From NCBI RefSeq assembly GCF_041053105.1, contig NZ_CP163444.1:124001-188000 (forward strand): a stretch of DNA of 64,000 nt, given 5' to 3'. Each line of letters opens with the position of its first letter. Position 1 is the first letter of the stretch. Of the stretch, positions 43,815-51,380 are shown piece by piece. A program made the translations under genes and the position numbers. Under the pieces are notes generated by a model, which did no database searches, was not told the DNA's origin, and saw only the letters and a list, made by a program, of their open reading frames with translations. The DNA is from Streptomyces sp. R44. Lineage in GTDB: Bacteria > Actinomycetota > Actinomycetes > Streptomycetales > Streptomycetaceae.

Positions 43815-44732
43815 TCATGGCCTTCCGGCCGGCCTACCGGGCAGCAGTGCCTCGGCGGCGACCGCCGCGACCGCCTCGGCAACCGCTGACAGGGCCGGCG
43901 AGTCCAGCTTCCATTGCTGCCAGTACAACGGGACGTCCATGGGACGGCCCGCGGCGAGCTCCACCAGTCGCCCGGCCCGCAGGAGTGACGCGGCCTGCGG
44001 TTCGGGCACCAGGCCCCAGCCGAGGCCGGCGGCCACCGCGTCCCGGAACCCGTCCGAGGCCGGCACCATGTGCCGGATCTTCCCGGCCCCCGACCGGCCG
44101 CGGGTCAGCGCCCGGACGAAGGTGTCCTGGAGTTCGTCCCGTCGGTCGAACACCACGGTGGGCGCCTCGCAGAGGTCCTGGGCCAAGGCTCCGGTCAGGT
44201 GCCGGGCCGCGAATTCCGGAGTCGCCACGGCCAGATAGCGGGCCAGTCCCAGCAGACGTACCGAGCACCCGGCCACCGGGTCGGGCGAGGAGGTCACGGC
44301 CGCCATCACCTGTCCCTCGCGCAGCAGGGCGGTGGTGTGGGACTCGTCCTCCCGGTAGAGCTCGAAGCAGACCGGAGGGTCCTGCGGCACTCGGGTGAGC
44401 GCGGGCAGGAACCAGGTCGCGAGGGAGTCCGCGTTGACCGCCACCGGAACCCGCGCGGGGCCCTGCTCCGCCGCCAGCCCCAGTTCGGCGCGGGCGTCCC
44501 GCTCCAGCCGCGCCAGCTGCCGGGCGAATCTGACCACCACCTCGCCGGACTCGGTGGCCCGTACCGGCTTGGTACGCAGCAGCAGGACCCGCCCGGTGCG
44601 TTGTTCCAGGGCCTTGACGCGCTGGCTGACGGCGGAGGGGGTCACGTGCAGGGCGGCGGCCGCGGCGTCGAAGGTGCCTTCGTCGACGACGGCCAGCAGG
44701 GTTCTTACCTGATCCAGGGGAAGCTCATCCAT
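43815..44732 (-). CDS. lysG: ArgP/LysG-type LysR regulator
   Basis: The 305-residue LysR regulator begins MDELPLDQVRTLLAVVDEGT, with helix-turn-helix FDAAAAALHVTPSAVSQRVK and the ArgP/LysG-like dimerisation region LEQRTGRVLLLRTKPVRATE. A periplasmic-binding-like effector domain occupies the rest. LysG/ArgP senses lysine or arginine and activates the exporter gene encoded divergently. That gene is a LysE/ArgO homologue here, which supports the assignment. The start at 44732 is used because the longer frame runs back through the operator into lysE. Confidence 0.88.
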   Translation of the reverse strand: MDELPLDQVRTLLAVVDEGTFDAAAAALHVTPSAVSQRVKALEQRTGRVLLLRTKPVRATESGEVVVRFARQLARLERDARAELGLAAEQGPARVPVAVNADSLATWFLPALTRVPQDPPVCFELYREDESHTTALLREGQVMAAVTSSPDPVAGCSVRLLGLARYLAVATPEFAARHLTGALAQDLCEAPTVVFDRRDELQDTFVRALTRGRSGAGKIRHMVPASDGFRDAVAAGLGWGLVPEPQAASLLRAGRLVELAAGRPMDVPLYWQQWKLDSPALSAVAEAVAAVAAEALLPGRPAGRP

Positions 44733-44740
44733 AAGTAGCG

Positions 44741-44764
44741 CTAAGGGTACGTAAGAATCCTTAG
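44741..44764. promoter_or_regulatory. Inverted repeat in the lysG-lysE intergenic region
   Basis: CTAAGG (44741-44746) and CCTTAG (44759-44764) are complementary across 12 bases. The spacing and AT-rich centre suit a LysR-type site between divergent genes. Confidence 0.5.
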
Positions 44765-44801
44765 CTGTACTCATTCCTCGCCGGTTCGTACGGTCGACAC
44801 C

Positions 44802-45422
44802 ATGAACAGCAGCATCGCCGCCGTACTCGCCGGTTTCGGAACCGGCCTCTCGCTCATCGTGGCCATCGGGGCCCAGAACGCCTTCGTCCTGCGCCAGGGC
44901 GTCCGTCGCCACGCCGTCCTCGCCGTGGTGGTCATCTGTGCCGTGTCCGACGCGGTGCTGATCGCGCTCGGAGTCGCCGGGGTGGGCGCGGTGGTCACGG
45001 CCTGGCCGGCGATGCTGACCGCGGTCGGTCTCGCGGGCGGGGCGTTCCTGCTCTGCTACGGGTTCCTGGCCGCCCGGAGGGTACTGCGCCCGGATCCGGC
45101 GGCCTCGCTCTCAGCCGGTGGCCCTGACGCGGGTTCCGCCCGGCGGGCGGTTCTCACCTGCCTGGCCATGACCTGGCTGAACCCTCATGTGTACCTGGAC
45201 ACCGTTCTCCTGGTGGGTTCGCTCGCCTCCGACCGGGGCGACCTGCGCTGGGCCTTCGGTATCGGCGCGGCCCTGGCCAGCCTGGGCTGGTTCTTCGCCC
45301 TCGGCTTCGGTGCCCGCCTGCTGTCGGGTGTGCTGTCCCGCCCCAAGGCCTGGCGGGTGCTGGACGGCCTGGTCGCGGTGACCATGCTGGCGATGGGCGC
45401 GATGCTGGTCGCGGGCGCGTAG
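44802..45422 (+). CDS. lysE: LysE/ArgO-type basic amino acid exporter
   Basis: The 206-residue protein has five to six transmembrane segments and the LysE family pattern: GFGTGLSLIVAIGAQNAFVL, RRHAVLAVVVICAVSDAVLI, LTCLAMTWLNPHVYLDTVLL and a C-terminal AWRVLDGLVAVTMLAMGAML. It exports lysine or arginine when these accumulate. It is divergent from the LysG-type regulator with the inverted repeat in between. The ATG at 44802 follows a weak site. Confidence 0.9.
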   Translation: MNSSIAAVLAGFGTGLSLIVAIGAQNAFVLRQGVRRHAVLAVVVICAVSDAVLIALGVAGVGAVVTAWPAMLTAVGLAGGAFLLCYGFLAARRVLRPDPAASLSAGGPDAGSARRAVLTCLAMTWLNPHVYLDTVLLVGSLASDRGDLRWAFGIGAALASLGWFFALGFGARLLSGVLSRPKAWRVLDGLVAVTMLAMGAMLVAGA

Positions 45423-45479
45423 ACCGCCGCCGCCGGACCGCTGTTCGTGACGGCCGACGGACGGCAGGTCGGGCGCGGG

Positions 45480-46811
45480 CTACCGACGCGGCACGGGGAC
45501 GAGGCGCAGGAGTGTGTGAAGTACGGAATCGATCGTGTCCTGCGAGGGCTCGTCGCTCACATGGGTCAACAGGCGGGCCAGGACCCTCAACAGCTGCGGC
45601 GAGGCCATCACCCGGGGGTGCAGGAGGGGACGATAGCCGAACCGGGAGAAGAGCAGATCGCCGGCGAGGTTCCCCAGCCGGTAGTACCGCGCCCATCGAC
45701 GCTGGATCTCGGCCGGGTACTGGTGCAGCGCGTGTTCCCGGCGCGGTCCGGCCGGCCTGGCCAGCGCAAGGGCGATGATCTCCGCCGCCACCTCGGCGGT
45801 CTCCATCGCCTGGGCGATGCCCTCGCCGCTCCACGGGCTGACCATGCCCGCGCTGTCACCCACGAGAAGCAGGCCTCGGTGGTATTGCGGACGCCGGTTC
45901 AGTCCCATCGGCAGCGGCGCGCTGCGCAGTGGGGAATCGGCGCTCCCTTCGTGCAGGTCCCACTCCTCGGGCAGGCGGGGCAGCCAGTGGTCCAGCGCCG
46001 CCCGCAGGTCCACGGGTCGGCGCCGGCGCTGTTGCGGCAGCGCGCCGAGACCCACGTTGACGCGGCCGTCCCCCAGGGGAAACACCCATCCGTATCCGGG
46101 CAGGTCGAGTCCGGTGCGGGGGCAGCGCAGGTCCGCCCACAGCTCCAGGTAGGGGTCGTGGGTGCGGGTCGTGCTGCGGTAGTACCTGCGGGCGGCCGCC
46201 GCGACGGGGCGCTTCGCGTCCCGTTCGAGCCCGAGGCCGAGAGCCGTACGCGCCGAGGCGCCGTCGGCCGCGACCACCAGGGGGGCCAGGTACCGCACCG
46301 GTTCCGCACCGGGCCCGTGGGAAGCGGTCACGCCGATGACCTGCCCTGCCCGGTCGGTCAGCGGGCCCGTCACTTTGACGTGGGTGCGCAAGCGCGCTCC
46401 GGTGGCGCTCGCCTGCGTGGCGAGCAGGTCGTCGAAGTCATGGCGGCTCCGGGTGAGTCCGAAGTCGGGGAACGCGCCCAGGCGCGGCCAGTCCAGCTCC
46501 GCGCTGTGTCCGCCGCAGACCCAGCGCATCCCCTTGTTCCGCATCCAGCCCGGCGCGTCGATGTCGATGCCAAGCCGCACCAACTGGTGCACGGCGCGCG
46601 GCGTCAGCCCGTCACCGCACACCTTCTCGCGGGGGAAGCCGCTCTTCTCCAGGAGCAGGACGTCCACACCCGCTCGTGCCAGATGCACCGCGGCGGCGGA
46701 TCCCGCCGGCCCCGCCCCCACCACGATGACCTGGGCCTCCTCGTCCCCCACGCCGTCGGATCCCCTACCGCCCTCGCCACTGCCGCCGGCCTCGTCACGT
46801 TTGGTGATCAC
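45480..46811 (-). CDS. Geranylgeranyl-reductase-family FAD-dependent oxidoreductase
   Basis: The 443-residue flavoprotein has the Rossmann motif VIVVGAGPAGSAAAVHLARA, the family signature SGFPREKVCGDGLTPRAVHQ, VVAADGASARTALGL and the FAD-closing GDSAGMVSPWSGEGIAQAME. Family members reduce isoprenoid double bonds of menaquinone side chains, lipids or related polyprenoids. The start is uncertain: GTG at 46811 overlaps its AGGGGA site, while GTG at 46751 has AGGGGA at a better distance and leaves the nucleotide-binding motif intact. It is convergent with the lysE gene. Confidence 0.82.
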   Translation of the reverse strand: MITKRDEAGGSGEGGRGSDGVGDEEAQVIVVGAGPAGSAAAVHLARAGVDVLLLEKSGFPREKVCGDGLTPRAVHQLVRLGIDIDAPGWMRNKGMRWVCGGHSAELDWPRLGAFPDFGLTRSRHDFDDLLATQASATGARLRTHVKVTGPLTDRAGQVIGVTASHGPGAEPVRYLAPLVVAADGASARTALGLGLERDAKRPVAAAARRYYRSTTRTHDPYLELWADLRCPRTGLDLPGYGWVFPLGDGRVNVGLGALPQQRRRRPVDLRAALDHWLPRLPEEWDLHEGSADSPLRSAPLPMGLNRRPQYHRGLLLVGDSAGMVSPWSGEGIAQAMETAEVAAEIIALALARPAGPRREHALHQYPAEIQRRWARYYRLGNLAGDLLFSRFGYRPLLHPRVMASPQLLRVLARLLTHVSDEPSQDTIDSVLHTLLRLVPVPRR

Positions 46812-46880
46812 TCCCCTACTATGCCCCTCGACGGGCACCCACACTCCGTGCGGCACGCCTGAGAGGCCGGCCGTCCCTGT

Positions 46881-46925
46881 CCGGGCGGTGGGCCTCGGGT
46901 GAGGCCGGTGAGGCCCACCGCCCGG
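46881..46925 (-). terminator. Strong terminator hairpin of the SulP operon
   Basis: CCGGGCGGTGGGCCTC (46881-46896) and GAGGCCCACCGCCCGG (46910-46925) pair perfectly over 16 bases. It lies about 30 bases beyond the stop of the SulP gene. Confidence 0.75.
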
Positions 46926-46954
46926 TCCGCCGGCGTCGGTCCGGGGTTGCCCGC

Positions 46955-48442
46955 CTACGCTGCGGCCGCGCCCTCGCGGCGGTTCGGGGCCGTGGCCGCC
47001 CGTACCGCCTCGGCGTCGGCGCCGCTGTGCCGTTCCGCCCATGCCTCCAGCGCGGCCCGGCAGGCGTGGTCGAGGTGGTGGACGCCGGAGAGGTCGAGGA
47101 CCACCCGTCGGTCGTTCGGCAGGTCCTCCAGGCTGTCGAGTATCTGGGGCAGCCGAAGGAAGGTGACCGTCCCCTGGAGCCGTACGCGCAGCACGTCGCG
47201 TCCGTCGTCACTCTGCTCGATCCGCAGCTGCGAGGCCTCCCACGCGGCCTTCCCGACCGACATGACGAGGCCGATCAGAACACCCTCGAACATGCCGACC
47301 GACACGATCGCCGCCGCCGTCGCCACGAGGACGACGGCCTCGCCCCGGTGACGTCGCCACAACGTCAGGACGCCCTTGAACGGGATGAGTTTCCAGCCGG
47401 CGTGCACGAGGATCCCGGCCAGGGCGGCCAGGGGGATGTACGCGAGGACGGCGGGCAGCAGGGTGACGAAGAGCAGCAGCCACACACCGTGCAGGATCCG
47501 GGACGCCTTCGTCCGTGCGCCGGCCTCGACGTTGGCCGAGCTGCGCACGATGACCGCGGTGAGCGGCAGTGCGCCGAGCAGACCGGACAGCGTGTTGCCC
47601 GCGCCCTGTGCGATGAGTTCCTTGTCGTAGTCCGTGCGCGGTCCCGAGTGGAGCCGGTCGACCGCTGCCGCGCTGAACAGCGATTCGGCGGAGGCGATCA
47701 GCGCGAACGCGAGGACCGTGCCGAGGACGGCCGGGTCGACGAGGGAGGAGAGGGCTTCGGAGCCCGGCAGGTGGACGGCCTCCAGCACGCCGCTGACCCT
47801 CACGGTCTCCACCGGAAGGCCGAACACGGCGGTCGCGAGGGCGGCGAGGAGAACCGCCACCAGGGCGCCGGGAACCGCCCGGGCGCGGCGCGGCATCCGT
47901 CGCCAGCCGACGATGACGAGCACGGTCCCGGCACCGACGGCGAGCGACACGAGGGCCGTGCGGCTGCCCAGCGCCTCGGAGAGGGCGGTCGGCAGGCCGA
48001 TGAGCTTGTCGAGGCCCGAGTCCGGGGCGGCGGTTCCCGCCGCGGCGTAGAGCTGGCCGGCGATGATGACCAGCCCGATGCCCGCGAGCATGCCCTCGAC
48101 GACGGAGAGGGAGATCGCACGGAACCAGCGCCCCCACCGCAGGAGACCCATGACGATCTGCAGCACGCCGGCCGCCAGCACGATGACTCCGAGCGCGCCG
48201 AGGCCGAAGGCGCGGACCGCTTCGAGGACGAGGACGGTGAGGCCGGCGGCCGGACCGGAGACCTGGAGGCTGCTGCCCCGCATCAGGCCCGTGACGACAC
48301 CACCGACGATTCCGGTGATGAGGCCCAGTTCGGCGGGGACGCCCGAGGCGACGGCGACGCCGAGGCAGAGCGGGAGGGCGACGAGGAAGACGACGAGCGA
48401 GGCGGCGATGTCCTGCCTCGGGAACGGGAGGGAGCGAAGCAT
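46955..48442 (-). CDS. SulP-family anion transporter with STAS domain
   Basis: The 495-residue transporter has about 10-12 transmembrane segments, with VFLVALPLCLGVAVASGVPA and GIVGGVVTGLMRGSSLQVSG at the front and the central SLFSAAAVDRLHSGPRTDYD. A C-terminal cytoplasmic STAS domain (about 395-475) contains RRVVLDLSGVHHLDHACRA. Pairing with a beta-carbonic anhydrase in the same operon suggests bicarbonate or sulfate transport; SulP-carbonic anhydrase pairs are known in other bacteria. The ATG at 48442 has AGGAAGGA at good distance. An upstream GTG at 48460 would overlap the carbonic anhydrase stop. Confidence 0.88.
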   Translation of the reverse strand: MLRSLPFPRQDIAASLVVFLVALPLCLGVAVASGVPAELGLITGIVGGVVTGLMRGSSLQVSGPAAGLTVLVLEAVRAFGLGALGVIVLAAGVLQIVMGLLRWGRWFRAISLSVVEGMLAGIGLVIIAGQLYAAAGTAAPDSGLDKLIGLPTALSEALGSRTALVSLAVGAGTVLVIVGWRRMPRRARAVPGALVAVLLAALATAVFGLPVETVRVSGVLEAVHLPGSEALSSLVDPAVLGTVLAFALIASAESLFSAAAVDRLHSGPRTDYDKELIAQGAGNTLSGLLGALPLTAVIVRSSANVEAGARTKASRILHGVWLLLFVTLLPAVLAYIPLAALAGILVHAGWKLIPFKGVLTLWRRHRGEAVVLVATAAAIVSVGMFEGVLIGLVMSVGKAAWEASQLRIEQSDDGRDVLRVRLQGTVTFLRLPQILDSLEDLPNDRRVVLDLSGVHHLDHACRAALEAWAERHSGADAEAVRAATAPNRREGAAAA

Positions 48443-48456
48443 CCGGACGTCCTTCC

Positions 48457-49038
48457 TCACAGCGCCTCGAAGGAGTCGGCTCCGGAGCGGTACTCGAGGA
48501 CGGCACCGGTGTGCACCTCGTAGTACCACCCGCGCAGGCGGAGCCGGCCCTCCGAGAGCCGCCGTTCCACACACGGATAGGAGCGCAGGCGGAGCAGTTG
48601 GGCGAGTACGTGGCCGTGGACCGCGTCGGTGACGGCCGGGTCGTCGGCGCGCCCCGGGACTCCGTCGGGAGCGGCGTGGGCGAGCCAGTCCCGTACGGCA
48701 GGGACCGCGCTCAGGTCGTCGCCGCGGACCAGCGAACCCACCGCGCCGCAGTGGGAGTGACCGCAGACGACGACGTCCTGGACGGCGAGGACCTCGACGG
48801 CGTACTCGATGGTGGCGGCCTCGCCGCTGGGGTTGCCTTTGCCGTACGGGGGCACGATGCCGCCCGCGGTCCGCAGTTCGAAGAGCTGGCCGGGCCGGGC
48901 GCCGGTGATCAGGGCGGGTACGACCCTGGAGTCGGAGCAGGTGATGAACAGGACGTCCGGGGACTGACCCGCGGCGTACGCGGCGAACTCCTCGGGGCGC
49001 TGTCCGAATCGGCGGGCGTGGTCGATGAGAGGCTGCAT
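48457..49038 (-). CDS. Beta-class carbonic anhydrase
   Basis: The 193-residue enzyme has zinc ligands C34, H94 and C97 and the catalytic dyad D36/R38 (ITCSDSRVVPAL, VCGHSHCGAVG). The LRTAGGIVPPYG loop is also typical. It interconverts carbon dioxide and bicarbonate in the cytoplasm. The SulP transporter gene begins 14 bases downstream of its stop, so the two are cotranscribed and probably work together on bicarbonate. An upstream small exported-protein gene on the same strand may be part of the unit. The ATG at 49038 follows an AGGAGGAA site. Confidence 0.93.
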   Translation of the reverse strand: MQPLIDHARRFGQRPEEFAAYAAGQSPDVLFITCSDSRVVPALITGARPGQLFELRTAGGIVPPYGKGNPSGEAATIEYAVEVLAVQDVVVCGHSHCGAVGSLVRGDDLSAVPAVRDWLAHAAPDGVPGRADDPAVTDAVHGHVLAQLLRLRSYPCVERRLSEGRLRLRGWYYEVHTGAVLEYRSGADSFEAL

Positions 49039-49106
49039 GAATGATTCCTCCTGGCGCGCCGTGGGGCGCGTCGGGCTGACAGGTCGGCGCAGGGGGAAAG
49101 GGCCTG

Positions 49107-49484
49107 TCAGCAGCGGAACACCTGCAGGGCGGAGGGGTCGTCGGCGCCGAGCGGTCTGGGCCGGGTGTCCGCGCCGCGGGGGCGGCCGACGGGCGGATCC
49201 GCGAGCGGGACGGCCCGGGCGACCAGTGGCGGGCCCGGGAGGTCCGCGGCGGCGGTGACGGGTCGCCGCCGGTCACGGTGGAGGACGGAGCGGCCGGGGC
49301 TGTCGGCGTCGCAGCCTCCGGCGTGCGCGGACTCGAACGCCGCGGTCGGCGCGACCTTCTGGGCGCAGGGTCCGTGAACCTGCGTCGCGGAGCCGGCGGG
49401 GGTGAGGGGGAGGCCGGCGCAGAGGAACGCGAGGACGAGGAGGAGGGCCGCGCGCAGGATCGCGGACACGGGGACGGACAGCAT
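49107..49484 (-). CDS. Small exported protein, function unknown
   Basis: The 125-residue protein begins MLSVPVSAILRAALLLVLAF with a signal or anchor segment ending near AGSA. A short mature part follows with three cysteines (HGPCAQKV, AGGCDADS, QVFRC) and a Pro/Arg-rich middle. I do not recognise a family. The ATG at 49484 has a strong AGGGAGGAA site; a longer start at 49529 does not. It lies 68 bases upstream of the carbonic anhydrase gene in the same direction. Confidence 0.55.
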   Translation of the reverse strand: MLSVPVSAILRAALLLVLAFLCAGLPLTPAGSATQVHGPCAQKVAPTAAFESAHAGGCDADSPGRSVLHRDRRRPVTAAADLPGPPLVARAVPLADPPVGRPRGADTRPRPLGADDPSALQVFRC

Positions 49485-49676
49485 CTCGGCGTTCCTCCCT
49501 CTCGTTGAACCGTCATCAACATTCGCCAATGCAAGCCCAAGGGCGAGTCAAGGAAGAGTAATGCACCCAGGTGAACTGGATTCCGCAACACCCCTGCCGT
49601 ACGCGGGTTTTCGAATGGAATCAGCCTGATGTTGACGTGAAGGGCTGCATGGACGTGCGCGCCCACCGACGACGTC

Positions 49677-49735
49677 GGCCCACCAGGAACCCTGGTGGGC
49701 CGTGTGCCTGGTGGGCCGTCTATCTGGTGGGCCGT
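49677..49735 (-). terminator. Terminator hairpin with repeated arm
   Basis: GGCCCACCAGG (49677-49687) pairs with CCTGGTGGGCC (49691-49701) over 11 bases with a 3-base loop. The TGGTGGGCCGT arm recurs three times at 16-base spacing (49693, 49709, 49725), so alternative hairpins are possible. It follows the stop of the DUF5685-type gene. Confidence 0.6.
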
Positions 49736-49750
49736 CAGTGCATCCGTCGT

Positions 49751-51151
49751 TCAGTCGCAGCAGTCACAGCAGTCACAGCAGCACTTGCACGGGTTGCAGC
49801 AGCCCCCGCCGCAGCCGTCGCCCGAGCCCCCGCCGGAGCCACCGGACCCATGGCCTCCTGACCCGTGGCCACCACCCCAACCGCCGGAGGAGCCTCCCGA
49901 GTTCCCGCCGGCATGCCCGCCGAACCAGCCGTCACCCCCGGAGCCGTCCCTGCCGGAACCATCCCGAGTCGAGCTGCCGCCGCCATTGCCTTCGCCGAAC
50001 TGCCAGGGCTCTCCATCACCCGAATCCGTGTCGTCGTCGCAGCGGCAGCAGTTGTAACAGAGCCTGCAGTCACCACACAGCCGGCGCTGCTCGCGACACC
50101 GTCGGCACTCCCCCTCCGGCGGGCGGCCCGATGCCGTCGGCACACCCTCCGGGGCCACGCCCGCGAGCACGCCGACGCCGCAAGCCGCGCCTGCGCCCGT
50201 GCCGGTCTCCGAGGGCTCTTCCGTCGCCGTACGGCGACCCAGCCAAGGGAGCATGCGCAGGCCGCGCGCCTGGCGGTTGTGCTGATGGTGGCGATGCCGG
50301 GGGTCGAAGACCCGGTCGACAGCGCGCTCCAGCTCTCCGCCCAGAAGAACCCGTACCAGCCGCCCGTCGACGAACTCGGCATCGGCCAGGGAAAGCCGGA
50401 TTCCGTGAACGGCGTCGTCGCAGAGCCTGCGCACCTCGGCGCGGTCCGCGCCGGTCACGGCGATCGGGTTCCACGCGCCCGACGCCTCGTCCGCGTCCAG
50501 GTCCTCCACGGCGTCCAGCAGATGCGCCAGTCGGCCGAACAGACGCCCGGCTTCCGCGAGCGGTGCCGCGTTCTCCGGGCGATTCGTGAGGACGGCGGTG
50601 TACGCGAAGGCGGCGGCGGTCGCCGATTCCGTGGGCTCCGTGACCGTCAGAAGCGAGCCGCCCCGGCCGGTCGACCGCTCGATCTCCGGCTGGCGCTCGA
50701 CGGCCTTGAGCAGCACCGAGGTGTCGAACCCGAGCCGTTCGCCGCCTGCGGCACCCGCACGGTCCCAGCCGTGGGCGATCCGGCGTGCCGCCAGCGCCAC
50801 GGGGCGGCGTCCCAACAGACCGTCGCGGTCGGCCACATGGTCACGTACCTTCGCGGCGGCGAGCACCAACGACACCGTCGCCGCCAGTCGCGCGCCCTCG
50901 CCCTGCGCCACGTCCGCCGAACGCATCCCGCGCAGCGGGCACGGACCGGCCGCGCGCCGCCAGTCGCCGGTTCGCTCCGACTGCGCTTCGGTCAGTACGG
51001 AGACGATCAGACCGTCGTAGTTGGTGGCCACCCTCGCGAACTGCCCGTACTCTCCGCGAAGCGCCAGGCACAGCCCACACAGGTGCGCCATCCACTCGGT
51101 ACGCAAGCCCTCGCCCAGCCGATGACGGCATGGCCTGATGATTCCGAACAC
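49751..51151 (-). CDS. DUF5685-type protein with Gly/Cys-rich C-terminal tail
   Basis: The 466-residue protein begins VFGIIRPCRHRLGEGLRTEW, with cysteines in HLCGLCLALRGEYG and GPCPLRGMRS, and an all-helical middle (for example SLVLAAAKVRDHVADRDGLL). This matches DUF5685, a Streptomyces family of unknown role. After about residue 325 the chain changes to CRRCREQRRLCGDC and LCYNCCRCDDD, then a long Gly/Ser/Asp linker, and ends CCNPCKCCCDCCDCCD. The GTG at 51151 with GGGGGGAG upstream aligns with the family start. Cysteine density suggests metal binding or crosslinking; the tail is unexplained. Confidence 0.7.
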   Translation of the reverse strand: MFGIIRPCRHRLGEGLRTEWMAHLCGLCLALRGEYGQFARVATNYDGLIVSVLTEAQSERTGDWRRAAGPCPLRGMRSADVAQGEGARLAATVSLVLAAAKVRDHVADRDGLLGRRPVALAARRIAHGWDRAGAAGGERLGFDTSVLLKAVERQPEIERSTGRGGSLLTVTEPTESATAAAFAYTAVLTNRPENAAPLAEAGRLFGRLAHLLDAVEDLDADEASGAWNPIAVTGADRAEVRRLCDDAVHGIRLSLADAEFVDGRLVRVLLGGELERAVDRVFDPRHRHHQHNRQARGLRMLPWLGRRTATEEPSETGTGAGAACGVGVLAGVAPEGVPTASGRPPEGECRRCREQRRLCGDCRLCYNCCRCDDDTDSGDGEPWQFGEGNGGGSSTRDGSGRDGSGGDGWFGGHAGGNSGGSSGGWGGGHGSGGHGSGGSGGGSGDGCGGGCCNPCKCCCDCCDCCD

Positions 51152-51325
51152 CGAAAATCTCCCCCCGTGCGACAAGCACCCACACGCGTCCGGTCGTGCG
51201 ACGCGCGGTCGTCATCCTAGAGGGGTCCCTATCGAGAGGGGTCCGCGGAGGCCGGACGCGATCCCCGGGGGCCGTCCTGGCGGAAGGGCGCCGACGTCGG
51301 TGCGGTTCAAGAGGCCGTCCTGGCG

Positions 51326-51360
51326 GAGGGGTGCCGACGTCGACCACGTCGGCACCCCTC
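51326..51360 (-). terminator. Strong terminator hairpin of the DHA2 exporter gene
   Basis: GAGGGGTGCCGACGT (51326-51340) and ACGTCGGCACCCCTC (51346-51360) are perfect 15-base complements with a 5-base loop. It is 20 bases beyond the stop at 51381. The left arm and preceding bases repeat 51270-51300 nearly exactly. Confidence 0.75.
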
Positions 51361-51380
51361 AGCCCAGGGCCTCCAGGCCG

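Noticed and set aside
47027..48523. Plus-strand frame of about 500 codons across the SulP gene
   Set aside because: Antisense, highly charged artificial composition; SulP and carbonic anhydrase on the minus strand explain the region.
49740..50070. Repeat-like DNA (cagtcacag, gccgccgga) suggestive of a CRISPR or satellite array
   Set aside because: It is the coding sequence of the Cys- and Gly-rich tail on the minus strand; spacing is irregular and there are no unique spacers.
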